Part shown: positions 16,574 through 25,920 of the stretch, in pieces
Position numbering within the stretch: position 1 is the stretch's first letter
How the letters are laid out: the number at the start of each line of letters is the position of its first letter
Source: JANXUC01 sp043749225
Lineage (GTDB): Bacteria; Acidobacteriota; Terriglobia; Terriglobales; Acidobacteriaceae
Assembly: GCA_043749225.1 (NCBI GenBank)
Contig: JAYVEP010000041.1
Location: forward strand, 1-41,770
Direction: 5' to 3'
DNA length: 41,770 nt
Program-made: the position numbers and the translations under genes
Notes under the pieces: generated by a model
The model's database searches: none
What the model saw: only the letters and a program-made list of their open reading frames with translations
Told to the model about the DNA's origin: nothing

Positions 16574-17062
16574 ATGGTGCGTGAGTTCTCTGCGGGCGGT
16601 GTAGTGATCCGGCGTAAGGCCGGAGTCTGGTGCGTTGCGGTCATTGAGCCCCATTTCAAAGAGGATTCCGCCACGCAAGCTAACAAAAAGCGTATGCGGA
16701 AAGTGACACTTTGTCTCCCCAAGGGCACCCTCGACCCTGGTGAGACGCCACTGGAAGCGGCCCTGCGCGAAGTGCGAGAAGAAACCGGTATCACCGCTCG
16801 GAACGTCGCCAAACTGGTGGACAGCAAATACTCCTACGTCCGCAATTGGGGCGACGGCGCTCGAGTGTTCAAGGTTGTAAGCTTTTACCTCATGCGCTAT
16901 GAAGCTGGCCGTATCGACGATGTTTCCGAGGCAATGCGCGTGGAAGTCCGTCAGGCCCTTTGGCTGCCGATTGACGAAGCTCCTAAGAAATTGGCCTACG
17001 GCGGAGAGCGCCAGGTAGTTCGGCGAGCGCAAAAATATTTGGAAACGCATCCGGAACTTTGA
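16574..17062 (+). CDS. Nudix hydrolase
   Basis: A 162-residue protein with a complete Nudix box, residues 51-73, G-x5-E-x7-REVREETGI (LPKGTLDPGETPLEAAL before it), which binds Mg2+ and cleaves nucleoside diphosphates linked to another group. The N-terminal SAGGVVIRRKAG strand and the YSYVRNWGDGARVFKVVSFYLMRYEAG half after the box complete the fold. The style is like MutT/diadenosine polyphosphate hydrolases, but the substrate is not assignable. A GGGAGG stretch directly abuts the ATG at 16574, an unusually short distance; a GTG one codon later is an alternative. It is the first gene of a plus-strand series. Confidence 0.92.
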   Translation: MVREFSAGGVVIRRKAGVWCVAVIEPHFKEDSATQANKKRMRKVTLCLPKGTLDPGETPLEAALREVREETGITARNVAKLVDSKYSYVRNWGDGARVFKVVSFYLMRYEAGRIDDVSEAMRVEVRQALWLPIDEAPKKLAYGGERQVVRRAQKYLETHPEL

Positions 17063-17151
17063 AGCACTGAGCTTTGAACAGGAACACTCGATGGCAACAA
17101 CTCTCTCAACAGCGATGCCCAAAACGGCAATTTGAAACCAGGAGATACCCT

Positions 17152-17874
17152 ATGCCCCTTAGAATCCATTCCGAGCAGCACTTCACATCCGGTAATTTCG
17201 TGCGCGATGTGGTCATCGGCATGGCCGACGGCCTGACCGTCCCCTTTGCGTTGGCTGCGGGACTTTCCGGTGCTGTGAGTTCAAACCCGCTCTCCAGTAC
17301 TCTTAGTCCGAATCACTTGATCGTCATAGGCGGTCTCGCCGAAATTGCGGCTGGATCCATTGCGATGGGTCTGGGCGGATACCTCGCTGCCCGCGGTGAT
17401 GCCGAGCACTATCTGCAAGAACGGGAACGTGAGGAACGCGAGGTGATCGAGATCCCGGAAGAAGAAAAAGCTGAGATCAACCGTATCTTCCAGTCCTACG
17501 CTGTAACTGAGCAGGAAGCCTCGCACGTGGTCGAGGGCTTGGCCCGCAACCCGAAGGCGTGGGTCGATTTCATGATGAAGTTTGAACTGGGTCTCGAAGA
17601 GCCGGATCCCCGTCGCGCCGTCACCAGCGCAGCCACCATCGCGCTCGCCTACGTCGCCGGGGGCTTCATCCCGCTCACGCCTTACATGATTGTGAACACC
17701 GCGACGAAAGGCTTAATGATTTCCGCTATCGTTACGCTGGCTGCGCTCGGTATTTTTGGATTCATCAAAGGGCGATTCACGGGGACTTCGCCGATTCGTG
17801 GCGCGCTGCAAACGGTCGTGATTGGCGGACTCGCAGCCGGTGCCGCGTTCATTCTGGCGAAGCTGATCTCGTAA
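17152..17874 (+). CDS. VIT1/CCC1 family iron/manganese transporter
   Basis: A 240-residue membrane protein. The N-terminal FVRDVVIGMADGLTVPFALAAGLSGAV and GGLAEIAAGSIAMGLGGYLAARGDAEHY are the conserved first two spans of the VIT1/CCC1 family. An acidic cytosolic helix pair follows (EREREEREVIEIPEEEKAEINRIF, about residues 85-135), which in plant VIT1 collects Fe2+, Co2+ or Mn2+. Three more spans complete the protein (TIALAYVAGGFIPLTPYMIV, ISAIVTLAALGIFGFIKG, TVVIGGLAAGAAFILAKLIS). The ATG at 17152 is fixed by AGGAGA at 17140-17145. It lies between the Nudix gene (90 bases) and a small secreted protein gene (17 bases), likely one operon. Confidence 0.93.
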   Translation: MPLRIHSEQHFTSGNFVRDVVIGMADGLTVPFALAAGLSGAVSSNPLSSTLSPNHLIVIGGLAEIAAGSIAMGLGGYLAARGDAEHYLQEREREEREVIEIPEEEKAEINRIFQSYAVTEQEASHVVEGLARNPKAWVDFMMKFELGLEEPDPRRAVTSAATIALAYVAGGFIPLTPYMIVNTATKGLMISAIVTLAALGIFGFIKGRFTGTSPIRGALQTVVIGGLAAGAAFILAKLIS

Positions 17875-17891
17875 TAGAACTACGCTAAATC

Positions 17892-18344
17892 ATGGGCCTC
17901 CCTTCAGCTTCTATTTCGCCAAGAAATTCTCGAACCGCTCTGTGCGCCGTGATTGCAATGGCGCTGGCGTGCTCCCCGCTCTTGTGGGCAAAGAAGCACA
18001 AATCCCAAGTTCCGACCGGCGGCGCAAATTACCTTGCTGCCCTGGCCACCGCCAACCGCTTCCTCTCTGCCTGGCAAAGCAACGACCAAGAGGCTGGATT
18101 ACTCCTGCTCACGGACCGCGCCAAACACAAGAGCTCCGAAGCGGGCATCGACACTCTCTTTGGCGGTTCTTCCCTGCGCGCCTTCGAAATCGTTCGCGGC
18201 CGCCCCCTAGGCAATCGGCGATATGAGTTCCCGGTAGTCCTCCTGCAGGCGACGGGAGAATCGAAACAAGTCCATCGAAAATTCACTAAAATCGTCGTCG
18301 CTAACACTGGTAAGAACGACTGGGCAGTAGATACACTGCCGTAG
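17892..18344 (+). CDS. small secreted hypothetical protein
   Basis: A 150-residue protein with a signal peptide (about residues 16-33, ALCAVIAMALACSPLLWA) and a possible lipobox-like Cys in it. The mature part begins in KKHKSQVP and folds as a mixed alpha/beta domain: ANYLAALATANRFLSAWQSNDQEAGLLLLTDRA, then FEIVRGRPLGNRRYEFPVVLLQATG. This pattern resembles NTF2-like or DUF4440-type lumazine-binding proteins, but no signature confirms it. It is 17 bases after the transporter gene and 17 before the beta-oxidation fusion gene, so it may belong to the same transcript. Confidence 0.75.
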   Translation: MGLPSASISPRNSRTALCAVIAMALACSPLLWAKKHKSQVPTGGANYLAALATANRFLSAWQSNDQEAGLLLLTDRAKHKSSEAGIDTLFGGSSLRAFEIVRGRPLGNRRYEFPVVLLQATGESKQVHRKFTKIVVANTGKNDWAVDTLP

Positions 18345-18361
18345 TAAGGAAAGAGACCAGC

Positions 18362-20803
18362 ATGAAGCTAATCCAGAAGGTCGCAGTTTTAGGCGCTGGA
18401 ACCATGGGTAGCCGCATCGCAGCGCATCTTGCCAACGCTGGCGTTGTCACGTTTTTGCTGGATATCGTTCCGCCCAATTTGGTTCCGTCGGATGCGAAGT
18501 CTCGCAATCAGGTCGCGGCGGCCGGACTCGATGCCTCCCGCAAATCAAAGCCCGCCGCTTTCTTTGAGGCTTCGCTGACGAACTTGGTCACGGTCGGCAA
18601 TTTTGAAGACGACCTGGCCAAAGTTGCGGAAGCTGATTGGATTATTGAAGCGGTCGTCGAAAATCTCGACCTCAAACGCGCGCTACTGCGCAAAGTAGAA
18701 GCGCTGCGCCGCCCCGGAACGATCATCACGACCAATACCAGCGGACTGCCGGTCGCCAAGATTGCCGAAGGCTTTTCGGATGACTTCCGCCGCAACTGGT
18801 TTGGGACGCACTTCTTTAATCCGCCGCGCTACATGCGCCTGCTAGAGCTAATCCCTACTCCAGAGACAGACCGCACCGCACTCGATACCATCGCTCACTT
18901 TTGCGACACCCGCTTGGGCAAGGGCATTGTCTCTGCGAAAGACACGCCGAACTTTATCGGTAACCGCATTGGAATTTTTTCCATGCTGAACGTGATGCGC
19001 ATCATGCAGGCGATGGATCTGACGATCGAAGAAGTCGATGCGTTGACTGGACAAGCGGTTGGCTGGCCCAAATCCGCAACATTCCGCCTAACCGATATGG
19101 TGGGACTCGACATTGTCGGCCATGTGGTCAGCAACATGGCGCAGAATGTTCACGACGAGCGTAGCGACCTGCAGCTCCCCGGCTTCTTCCAGCAAATGCT
19201 CGATCGCAAATGGCTCGGCGACAAGACCAAAGCTGGGTTTTACAGGAAGATCAAAGGCGGCGACGGCAAAGAAGACGAACGCCAAGCCATCGACTGGAAG
19301 ACTCTTGAATACCATGTCCAGGCCAAGCCGAAGTTCCCCGCTCTCGACATGGCCAAGAATATCGAAGACACGGGCGCGCGAGTAAAAACGCTGCTCGGTC
19401 TCGATGGCAGTGGTACCAAACCGGATCGCGCGGGACAGTTTCTGTGGCAAGCACTTTCCGAACTTTGGACTTACTCTGCCAACCGTGTTCCAGAAATCTC
19501 CGACACCGTGGTGGAGATCGACCGTGCTATGAAGATGGGGTTTAACTGGGAACTCGGCCCGTTTGAATTGTGGGACGCGGCTGGAGTGGAATCCTCGGTA
19601 GCCCGCATGAAAGCCGAGGGAAAGCCGGTAGCAGCGAATGTTGAGAAGTTGCTCGCTTCCGGCAAAACGTCCTGGTATGCGGACGAAGCCAAGCCTGCAT
19701 CCGGTCGAGCGTACTTCGATCTGAGTTCCGCTGGACACAAGCCCGTCGAAGTCTCCGCAGGAGTCTGGTCCGTCGCCGTAGCAAAGAAATCAAACGGCGT
19801 CGTAAAGAAGAACGCTGGCGCGTCGCTCGTCGATCTCGGCGGTGGTATTGCCTGCATCGAGTTCCATTCCAAGATGAACTCAATCGGCGGCGACATCATC
19901 AGCCTGATCACGCAGACGTTGAAGCCCGGCGGCGCGGGCGACAATTTCGACGGCTTCGCCATTACCAACGATGCCACGAATTTCTCCGTCGGCGCAAATT
20001 TGATGATGCTACTCATGTCCATTCAAGAAGGTGAGTGGGACGAAGTTGATCTAGCGATAAAGCAGTTCCAAGGCATGACGCAGGCGATTAAGTTTTCTCC
20101 AAAACCGGTTGTGGCCGCGCCCTTCGGCTTGACTCTCGGCGGAGGCTGCGAACTCTCGCTCCACGCTGCCGCCCGTCAACCCCATGCCGAACTCTACATG
20201 GGTCTGGTCGAAGTCGGTGTCGGCCTGCTCCCTGGCGGTGGCGGTTGCAAAGAAATGTTGTTGCGCGCAGTCGATAGCGCGGCATCCATCCGTCCAGCAG
20301 GTTCCAAGAACGAAAGTCGCGAAACCGTCGAACTTGTCGAAACCATGAAGAAGACCTTCGAAACTATCGCGACAGCAAGAGTCGCAACTTCCGCCGCCGA
20401 AGCGCGCGGGCTCGGCTTCCTCTCCAATTCCGACGGCATCACCATGAACCGCGAGCGCGTTCTCGCCGACGCCAAAGCCCGCGCCCAGGAGCTGGTCCGT
20501 GCAGGTTACCAGGCTCCCGTCCCGCGCACCGACATCCCCGCTCCCGGCGACAACATGCTGGCCACACTCAAAATGGGCATTTACTTTATGCGTCAAGGCG
20601 AGTTCATCACGGAACACGAAGCCAAACTCGGCACGAAGATCGCAGAAGTCCTCTGCGGCGGCAACGTCACTCCAGGAACACTTGTCAGCGAGCAATACTT
20701 GCTGGATCTGGAACGTGAGGCATTCAAATCTCTCTGTGGTGAAAAGAAAACGCAGGAGCGGATTCAGTTTACGCTGAAAACAGGGAAGACACTGCGAAAC
20801 TGA
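18362..20803 (+). CDS. fadB: 3-hydroxyacyl-CoA dehydrogenase / enoyl-CoA hydratase fusion
   Basis: An 813-residue bifunctional beta-oxidation enzyme in FadN order: dehydrogenase first, hydratase last. The NAD site is VAVLGAGTMGSRIAAHLANAG (residues 7-27); the catalytic His-Glu pair of the dehydrogenase lies in HFFNPPRYMRLLELIPTPET. After the 3HCDH C-terminal domains (about 190-440) comes a crotonase domain (about 490-690) with the two glutamates expected for hydration, in GLTLGGGCELSLHA and LVEVGVGLLPGGGG. It hydrates 2-enoyl-CoA and oxidises 3-hydroxyacyl-CoA. AAGGAAAGAGA precedes the ATG. The thiolase and acyl-CoA dehydrogenase genes follow. The symbol reflects function; the domain order is that of FadN rather than E. 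coli FadB. Confidence 0.93.
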   Translation: MKLIQKVAVLGAGTMGSRIAAHLANAGVVTFLLDIVPPNLVPSDAKSRNQVAAAGLDASRKSKPAAFFEASLTNLVTVGNFEDDLAKVAEADWIIEAVVENLDLKRALLRKVEALRRPGTIITTNTSGLPVAKIAEGFSDDFRRNWFGTHFFNPPRYMRLLELIPTPETDRTALDTIAHFCDTRLGKGIVSAKDTPNFIGNRIGIFSMLNVMRIMQAMDLTIEEVDALTGQAVGWPKSATFRLTDMVGLDIVGHVVSNMAQNVHDERSDLQLPGFFQQMLDRKWLGDKTKAGFYRKIKGGDGKEDERQAIDWKTLEYHVQAKPKFPALDMAKNIEDTGARVKTLLGLDGSGTKPDRAGQFLWQALSELWTYSANRVPEISDTVVEIDRAMKMGFNWELGPFELWDAAGVESSVARMKAEGKPVAANVEKLLASGKTSWYADEAKPASGRAYFDLSSAGHKPVEVSAGVWSVAVAKKSNGVVKKNAGASLVDLGGGIACIEFHSKMNSIGGDIISLITQTLKPGGAGDNFDGFAITNDATNFSVGANLMMLLMSIQEGEWDEVDLAIKQFQGMTQAIKFSPKPVVAAPFGLTLGGGCELSLHAAARQPHAELYMGLVEVGVGLLPGGGGCKEMLLRAVDSAASIRPAGSKNESRETVELVETMKKTFETIATARVATSAAEARGLGFLSNSDGITMNRERVLADAKARAQELVRAGYQAPVPRTDIPAPGDNMLATLKMGIYFMRQGEFITEHEAKLGTKIAEVLCGGNVTPGTLVSEQYLLDLEREAFKSLCGEKKTQERIQFTLKTGKTLRN

Positions 20804-20832
20804 AGCGACATCGTAGGGGGAAGGCCTCACAA

Positions 20833-20868
20833 CCTCAGTGACCCTCAGTGTCCTCTGTAGTCAGAAGG
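20833..20868. repeat. decayed half copy of the CCTCTGTGTCCTCTGTGG repeat
   Basis: CCTCAGTGACCCTCAGTGTC followed by CTCTGTAGTCAGAAGG. It aligns with the right arm of the element at 22082-22166 with a few changes (A for T twice). It lies between the fused dehydrogenase/hydratase gene and the thiolase gene and has no left partner. Confidence 0.7.
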
Positions 20869-20903
20869 TTTTGGGTTTAAGCTAAGAGCAAGCAGGAGTT
20901 CCT

Positions 20904-22081
<1,178 letters not shown>

Positions 22082-22082
<1 letters not shown>

Positions 22083-22166
22083 CCACAGAGGACACAGAGG
22101 AAGCTCTGGATTTTTGTTTCTACAGACTTCAGCATTTCCTCTGTGAACCTCTGTGTCCTCTGTGGT
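22082..22166. repeat. perfect 19-bp inverted repeat between thiolase and acyl-CoA dehydrogenase genes
   Basis: ACCACAGAGGACACAGAGG (22082-22100) and its exact complement CCTCTGTGTCCTCTGTGGT (22148-22166), with a 47-base spacer that includes an imperfect inner CCTCTGTG copy. The left arm takes in the last base of the fadA stop codon. It would form a very stable hairpin in a fadA-fadE transcript. Confidence 0.85.
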
Positions 22167-22188
22167 AGAAGAAGGTTTGAGGTGTGAC

Positions 22189-23985
22189 ATGGCAACCACC
22201 GCGCTCCCGAAGACCCGCATCACCGGCTGCAGCTTTTTAATTGAAGACCGCCAACCCAACGAGATATTCACGCCCGAAGATTTTTCCGAGCAGCATCGCA
22301 TGATCGCGCAAACCGCCGACGATTTCTGCAACAACGAAATCGTTCCCAACGCCGAGAAAATGGAACATAAGGATTACTCCGTCTCTCGCGATCTGCTCAA
22401 GAAGGCCGCCGAGCTTGGGCTTTCGACGGTTGATATCCCGGAAGCGTACGGCGGCCTGGAAATGGACAAGGTAACGTCCTGTCTGATTGCCGACCGCATC
22501 GCGAAATACGCGGGCTTTGCCACAACCTGGGGCGCGCATACCGGAATTGGAACTTTACCGCTCGTATTCTTCGGCAACGAATTGCAAAAGCAGAAGTACT
22601 TGCCCAAAATGGCGGCCGGTGAAATCGTGGGTGCCTACGCTCTTTCGGAAGCCACTTCCGGCTCCGATGCACTCAACTGTCGCGCCCGCGCCCAACTCTC
22701 GCCAGACGGCAAACACTACCTGCTCAACGGTGAAAAGATGTGGATCACCAACGCCGCTTTCGCCGACCTCTTCACCGTTTTCGCGAAGATTGACGGCGAA
22801 AAATTCACAGCATTTCTGGTCGAGAAAGACTTTCCCGGCTTGTCGATCGGCAAAGAAGAACACAAGCTCGGCATTCGCGGATCGTCGACTTGCCCGCTCA
22901 TCCTCAACGATTGCCAGGTTCCCGTCGAAAATGTACTCGGAGAAATCGGCCGCGGCCACGTCATCGCTTTCAACATCCTGAACGTTGGCCGCTTCAAGCT
23001 AGGAGCTAGCGCCGTCGGCGGCGCCCGCAACTCCGCCAACCAAACTATCGCCTATGCCAAACAGCGCAAGGCTTTCGAGAAGCCGATTTCTGATTTCGGT
23101 TTGATCCGCGAAAAACTCGCCAACCAAGCCGTCGGCATCTACGTCGGCGAATCGATCGTCTATCGCACCGTCGGCATGATGGATAGCGTGCTCTCGGAAA
23201 TCGACAAATCCGCCTCCGATGCCATGACGCAAGCCCGCAAAGGTATAGAGGAATACGCCGTCGAATGTTCCATCGTGAAAGTGTGGGCTTCTGAAATGCT
23301 CGACTACGTAGTCGATGAATTCGTGCAAGTCTATGCCGGTTATGGCTTCGTCGAAGAGTATCCCGCCGAGCGCGCTTATCGCGATGCCCGCATCAATCGC
23401 ATCTTCGAAGGCACCAACGAGATCAACCGCCTGATCATTACAGGCTTCGTTCTGAAGCGCGCGCTAAGTGGTCGGCTTGCGTTGCTGCCAGCCATCAAGC
23501 GCGTGATGGACGAAGTGATGTCAGGCCCAAGCATGAGCGAAGAAGCAGAAGGCCCGTTAGCCGCCGAACGCGCGATTGTTGCGAATGCGAAAAAACTTGG
23601 CCTGCTCATTGCGGGTGCCGCGTCGCAGAAATACATGCAGGCGCTCGTCGATCAGCAGGAAATCGTCGGAGCGCTCGCGGACATGATTATCGAAGCTTAC
23701 GCCATGGAATCCTCCCTGCTCCGCACGCAAAAACTCATCACAGCCCATGGGGAAGCAGGCGCTAGACTCCCAATCGCCATGACACAGATCTATCTGACCC
23801 AAGCCATGGAGAAGATTGAAGCCGCAGCCAAGAAAGTCACGGCCGCCGTGGCCGAAGGGGATATGCTGCGAACGCAGTTGGCCATCGTTCGGCGTTTGGC
23901 GAAGTTTGAGCCGTTCAATACCATTGCCCTGCGACAACTAGTGGCTCAAAGACTGATTGAAACGGGGAAGTACGGGATTGTGTAG
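22189..23985 (+). CDS. fadE: acyl-CoA dehydrogenase (long-chain/VLCAD type)
   Basis: A 598-residue FAD enzyme, longer than the 380-residue class and similar in length to VLCAD/ACAD9 and Bacillus FadE. FAD/substrate blocks are visible: GAYALSEATSGSDALNCRA, KMWITNAAFADLFTVFAK, KLGIRGSSTCPLILNDCQVP. The catalytic base is Glu407 in RINRIFEGTNEINRL. A C-terminal helical extension of about 170 residues follows, as in the VLCAD group. It makes 2-enoyl-CoA, the substrate of the hydratase domain encoded upstream. The ATG at 22189 is chosen because GAGG at 22179 is well spaced; a GTG at 22153 in frame lies inside the inverted repeat. The electron-transfer flavoprotein partner is not in the window. Confidence 0.95.
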   Translation: MATTALPKTRITGCSFLIEDRQPNEIFTPEDFSEQHRMIAQTADDFCNNEIVPNAEKMEHKDYSVSRDLLKKAAELGLSTVDIPEAYGGLEMDKVTSCLIADRIAKYAGFATTWGAHTGIGTLPLVFFGNELQKQKYLPKMAAGEIVGAYALSEATSGSDALNCRARAQLSPDGKHYLLNGEKMWITNAAFADLFTVFAKIDGEKFTAFLVEKDFPGLSIGKEEHKLGIRGSSTCPLILNDCQVPVENVLGEIGRGHVIAFNILNVGRFKLGASAVGGARNSANQTIAYAKQRKAFEKPISDFGLIREKLANQAVGIYVGESIVYRTVGMMDSVLSEIDKSASDAMTQARKGIEEYAVECSIVKVWASEMLDYVVDEFVQVYAGYGFVEEYPAERAYRDARINRIFEGTNEINRLIITGFVLKRALSGRLALLPAIKRVMDEVMSGPSMSEEAEGPLAAERAIVANAKKLGLLIAGAASQKYMQALVDQQEIVGALADMIIEAYAMESSLLRTQKLITAHGEAGARLPIAMTQIYLTQAMEKIEAAAKKVTAAVAEGDMLRTQLAIVRRLAKFEPFNTIALRQLVAQRLIETGKYGIV

Positions 23986-24059
23986 AAGAGGAACTCAATA
24001 TTCGTTTCATAGAGCTTATTCGGGAAATCGGTAGGATCCCAGTCAAAGGGGAGCTTCTT

Positions 24060-24500
24060 TTGAAACCAAGCAAGACTCTTCATTCCCAAACGAAAAAGTA
24101 TTCTCCAGATGCGGCTCAAAGAACGAACGAATACGCAGAGTGGAGTTGCCGAAGCCACTCGGGATTTGAAGATGTTATTCAAATCTGCGAACAAACATCT
24201 CTGAGCAGTGAGGGAATCCCGGCAGATGAACCCCACGACGGTGATATAGGTTGGGTTTACCTAATTAAATCTGGAAAACATTACAAAATTGGCAAGACCA
24301 ACTCCCTTGGACGCAGAGGCTACGAATTGGCGATACAGTTGCCGGAGAAAGCCACGACCGTCCATTCCATCAAAACAGACGACCCGACTGGCATCGAGGC
24401 TTACTGGCACAAACGCTTCGAAACGAAACGGGCAAATGGCGAGTGGTTCAAACTCGAGGGTACCGATATTAGCGCGGTCAAGCGCCGAAGGCTCATGTGA
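24060..24500 (+). CDS. GIY-YIG / T5orf172-type domain protein, probably 5'-truncated
   Basis: 146 residues from a TTG preceded by AAGGGGAG. The C-terminal 80 residues form a GIY-YIG-clan domain of the T5orf172/MUG113 type: GWVYLIKSGKHYKIGKTNSLGRR, IKTDDPTGIEAYWHKRF and NGEWFKL. These domains are nuclease-like; the catalytic state of this one is not clear. The same frame is open upstream to 23961 and encodes ELIREIGRIPVKGELLLK just before 24060, which resembles the helical N-terminal part of longer relatives as I recall them (unverified). No ATG or GTG starts it there, so the gene looks cut at its 5' end beside the acyl-CoA dehydrogenase stop. Base composition is more AT-rich than its neighbours, which suggests transfer. 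Confidence 0.75.
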   Translation: MKPSKTLHSQTKKYSPDAAQRTNEYAEWSCRSHSGFEDVIQICEQTSLSSEGIPADEPHDGDIGWVYLIKSGKHYKIGKTNSLGRRGYELAIQLPEKATTVHSIKTDDPTGIEAYWHKRFETKRANGEWFKLEGTDISAVKRRRLM

Positions 24501-24539
24501 CAACTGGGCGGCACCACCTGCCGGACTGATTTTACCCCC

Positions 24540-24581
24540 TTGACAATTGCGCCATTTGTCGCCATACTAGACGACAAATGG
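24540..24581 (+). promoter_or_regulatory. promoter and inverted-repeat operator of the RES-Xre operon
   Basis: TTGACA (24540-24545), 17 bases, then CATACT (24563-24568) form a good sigma-70 promoter. A perfect 10-bp inverted repeat, CCATTTGTCG (24552-24561) and CGACAAATGG (24572-24581), spans the -10 box and the antitoxin ATG. The centres are 20 bases apart, two helical turns, as expected for an Xre dimer site. Transcription would start within a few bases of the ATG, so the mRNA is likely leaderless. Confidence 0.8.
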
Positions 24582-25015
24582 TAAACGAACTCCACGCGGT
24601 GGTCGAAGAACTTGGCGGTGCACATGCCCTCGGGCGCTCACTGGCCACGGACCACGACATGCGAGAGGCCATCCGCGAAGGCTTCCCTCCGGCCGTCGTC
24701 GAGGAGCTAATGCGTACTGCGGGCTTGACTCTAAAAGAACTGGCCGAATCGTTGGACCTCTCCGCACGTAGCTTGCAACGCAGGCGCGGCAGTGGCCGCC
24801 TAGCCCGTTTCGAATCCGACCGCCTCTACCGCCTCGCACGCATCATGGCCTTGGCTCATGAAAGTCTTGGCAACCACGAACGCGCCGTGCATTGGCTTAA
24901 GCAGCCGAATCGCGCACTGGGAGGCCTCGCGCCCATCGCCGCCGTTGACACCGAACTCGGCGCGCGCCAGATCGAGAACATCCTCGGACGCATTGCTTAC
25001 GGCGGGGTGAGTTGA
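24578..25015 (+). CDS. Xre/MbcA/ParS-type antitoxin of a RES-Xre pair
   Basis: A 145-residue protein with an N-terminal helix-turn-helix-like region (TAGLTLKELAESLDLSARSLQRRR, about residues 47-70) and a C-terminal DUF2384 toxin-binding domain (ESDRLYRLARIMALAHESLGNHERAVHWLKQPNRALGGLAPI, ending in LGARQIENILGRIAYG). This is the known antitoxin of RES-domain toxins: it blocks the toxin's active site and represses the operon by binding an inverted repeat. Such a repeat overlaps its own promoter and start codon. No Shine-Dalgarno sequence precedes the ATG. The toxin gene overlaps its 3' end by four bases. Confidence 0.9.
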   Translation: MVNELHAVVEELGGAHALGRSLATDHDMREAIREGFPPAVVEELMRTAGLTLKELAESLDLSARSLQRRRGSGRLARFESDRLYRLARIMALAHESLGNHERAVHWLKQPNRALGGLAPIAAVDTELGARQIENILGRIAYGGVS

Positions 25016-25509
25016 CACGGGTCTATCGAATTCTGCGTGCCCCCTACGCCAGGACGCCATTTGACGGTGAGGGAGCTTACCGCTACGGAGGAAGATGGTC
25101 CAGCCCTGGAACACGTCTCGCCTACACCTCCGAGCATCAATCTTTGGCCATGCTGGAGTACTTCGTCCACCTGGATTCGAACGATCCCCCCAACGATCTG
25201 GTTCTGGCCACTGCCGACATCCCCGAGAATCTTTCCCGCAACCGCATTGAATCCAGTGCGCTCCCAGCAAACTGGCGCAGTTCCCCAGCCCCTTCTGCGC
25301 TGGCCCGACTGGGCGACGATTTCGTCGAGCAAGCGGAACATTGCTTGTTACTTGTACCGTCGGCGTTGGCCGCAACCGAAAACAACTGGCTGATCAATCC
25401 GCAACATCCTGGATTCAAGAGGATCGTAATTCGCAATGTTGAGCCGCTCAACTACGATCCGCGCATGTTCCGCAAACAGCGCGACTCAAGCAGGCACAAA
25501 CGCACCTAA
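25012..25509 (+). CDS. RES domain toxin (NAD+-depleting type)
   Basis: A 165-residue RES-domain protein. The characteristic core is AYRYGGRWSSPGTRLAYTSEHQSLAMLEYFVHL, with Arg28, Tyr38 and Glu49 at the places conserved in the family, and the C-terminal strand NWLINPQHPGFKRIVI. RES toxins such as MbcT degrade NAD+; this is known for the family and inferred here. The TTG at 25012 overlaps the antitoxin TGA in a TTGA arrangement, so the toxin is translationally coupled to its antitoxin. The C-terminal tail is basic (RMFRKQRDSSRHKRT). All key residues look intact, so the toxin is probably functional. Confidence 0.9.
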   Translation: MTRVYRILRAPYARTPFDGEGAYRYGGRWSSPGTRLAYTSEHQSLAMLEYFVHLDSNDPPNDLVLATADIPENLSRNRIESSALPANWRSSPAPSALARLGDDFVEQAEHCLLLVPSALAATENNWLINPQHPGFKRIVIRNVEPLNYDPRMFRKQRDSSRHKRT

Positions 25510-25521
25510 CTCCCGTGCCTC

Positions 25522-25782
25522 TCATTCTTTCGTCCTAACCTTCAACTCCTCCATCACCCCCTGAATCAATTCCTTCGCATCCGCCAAGCTCTTCATCACC
25601 ACCTGAATATCCATCGCCGGCAAACCAGCTTGCCGCTGACTCTGGCAATAGATGCCGTGCTGACCCACCAGCGCCATGGCGTCGGTAATTGCGTCCAGCG
25701 TCACCGCCAGACGACCGCGCGGAACCCCCATCATGAACTCAGACCGTTCTAATTCTTGCCGCTTTTCGTCGTAGACAGACAT
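25522..25782 (-). CDS. small hypothetical protein, helical
   Basis: An 86-residue protein from the ATG at 25782 (MSVYDEKRQELERSEFMMGV). It looks all-helical: charged N-terminus, a hydrophobic helix (GRLAVTLDAITDAMALVGQHG) and a C-terminal helix (VVMKSLADAKELIQGVMEEL). One Cys is present (GIYCQSQ). I do not recognise the family. A longer frame begins at 25875, but its first 31 residues look non-coding. It converges on the RES toxin gene with only 12 bases between stop codons and diverges from the DUF2911 gene. Confidence 0.65.
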   Translation of the reverse strand: MSVYDEKRQELERSEFMMGVPRGRLAVTLDAITDAMALVGQHGIYCQSQRQAGLPAMDIQVVMKSLADAKELIQGVMEELKVRTKE

Positions 25783-25920
25783 AATCCCATTGTATCGAGC
25801 ACAACTCCAGCCCGTGCACACTAGGATATTTCGGCTACCCCGTGTAACCTCAAGGCAGTTGCCGCGTCTAAACACTGCAACCCAATGTTGTTGTTGAGAA
25901 TTCCCAAGGAGACTTTTTCA

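Noticed and set aside
16439..17122. long minus-strand open frame over the Nudix gene
   Set aside because: It is the antisense of a gene with a complete Nudix box and shows no domain of its own.
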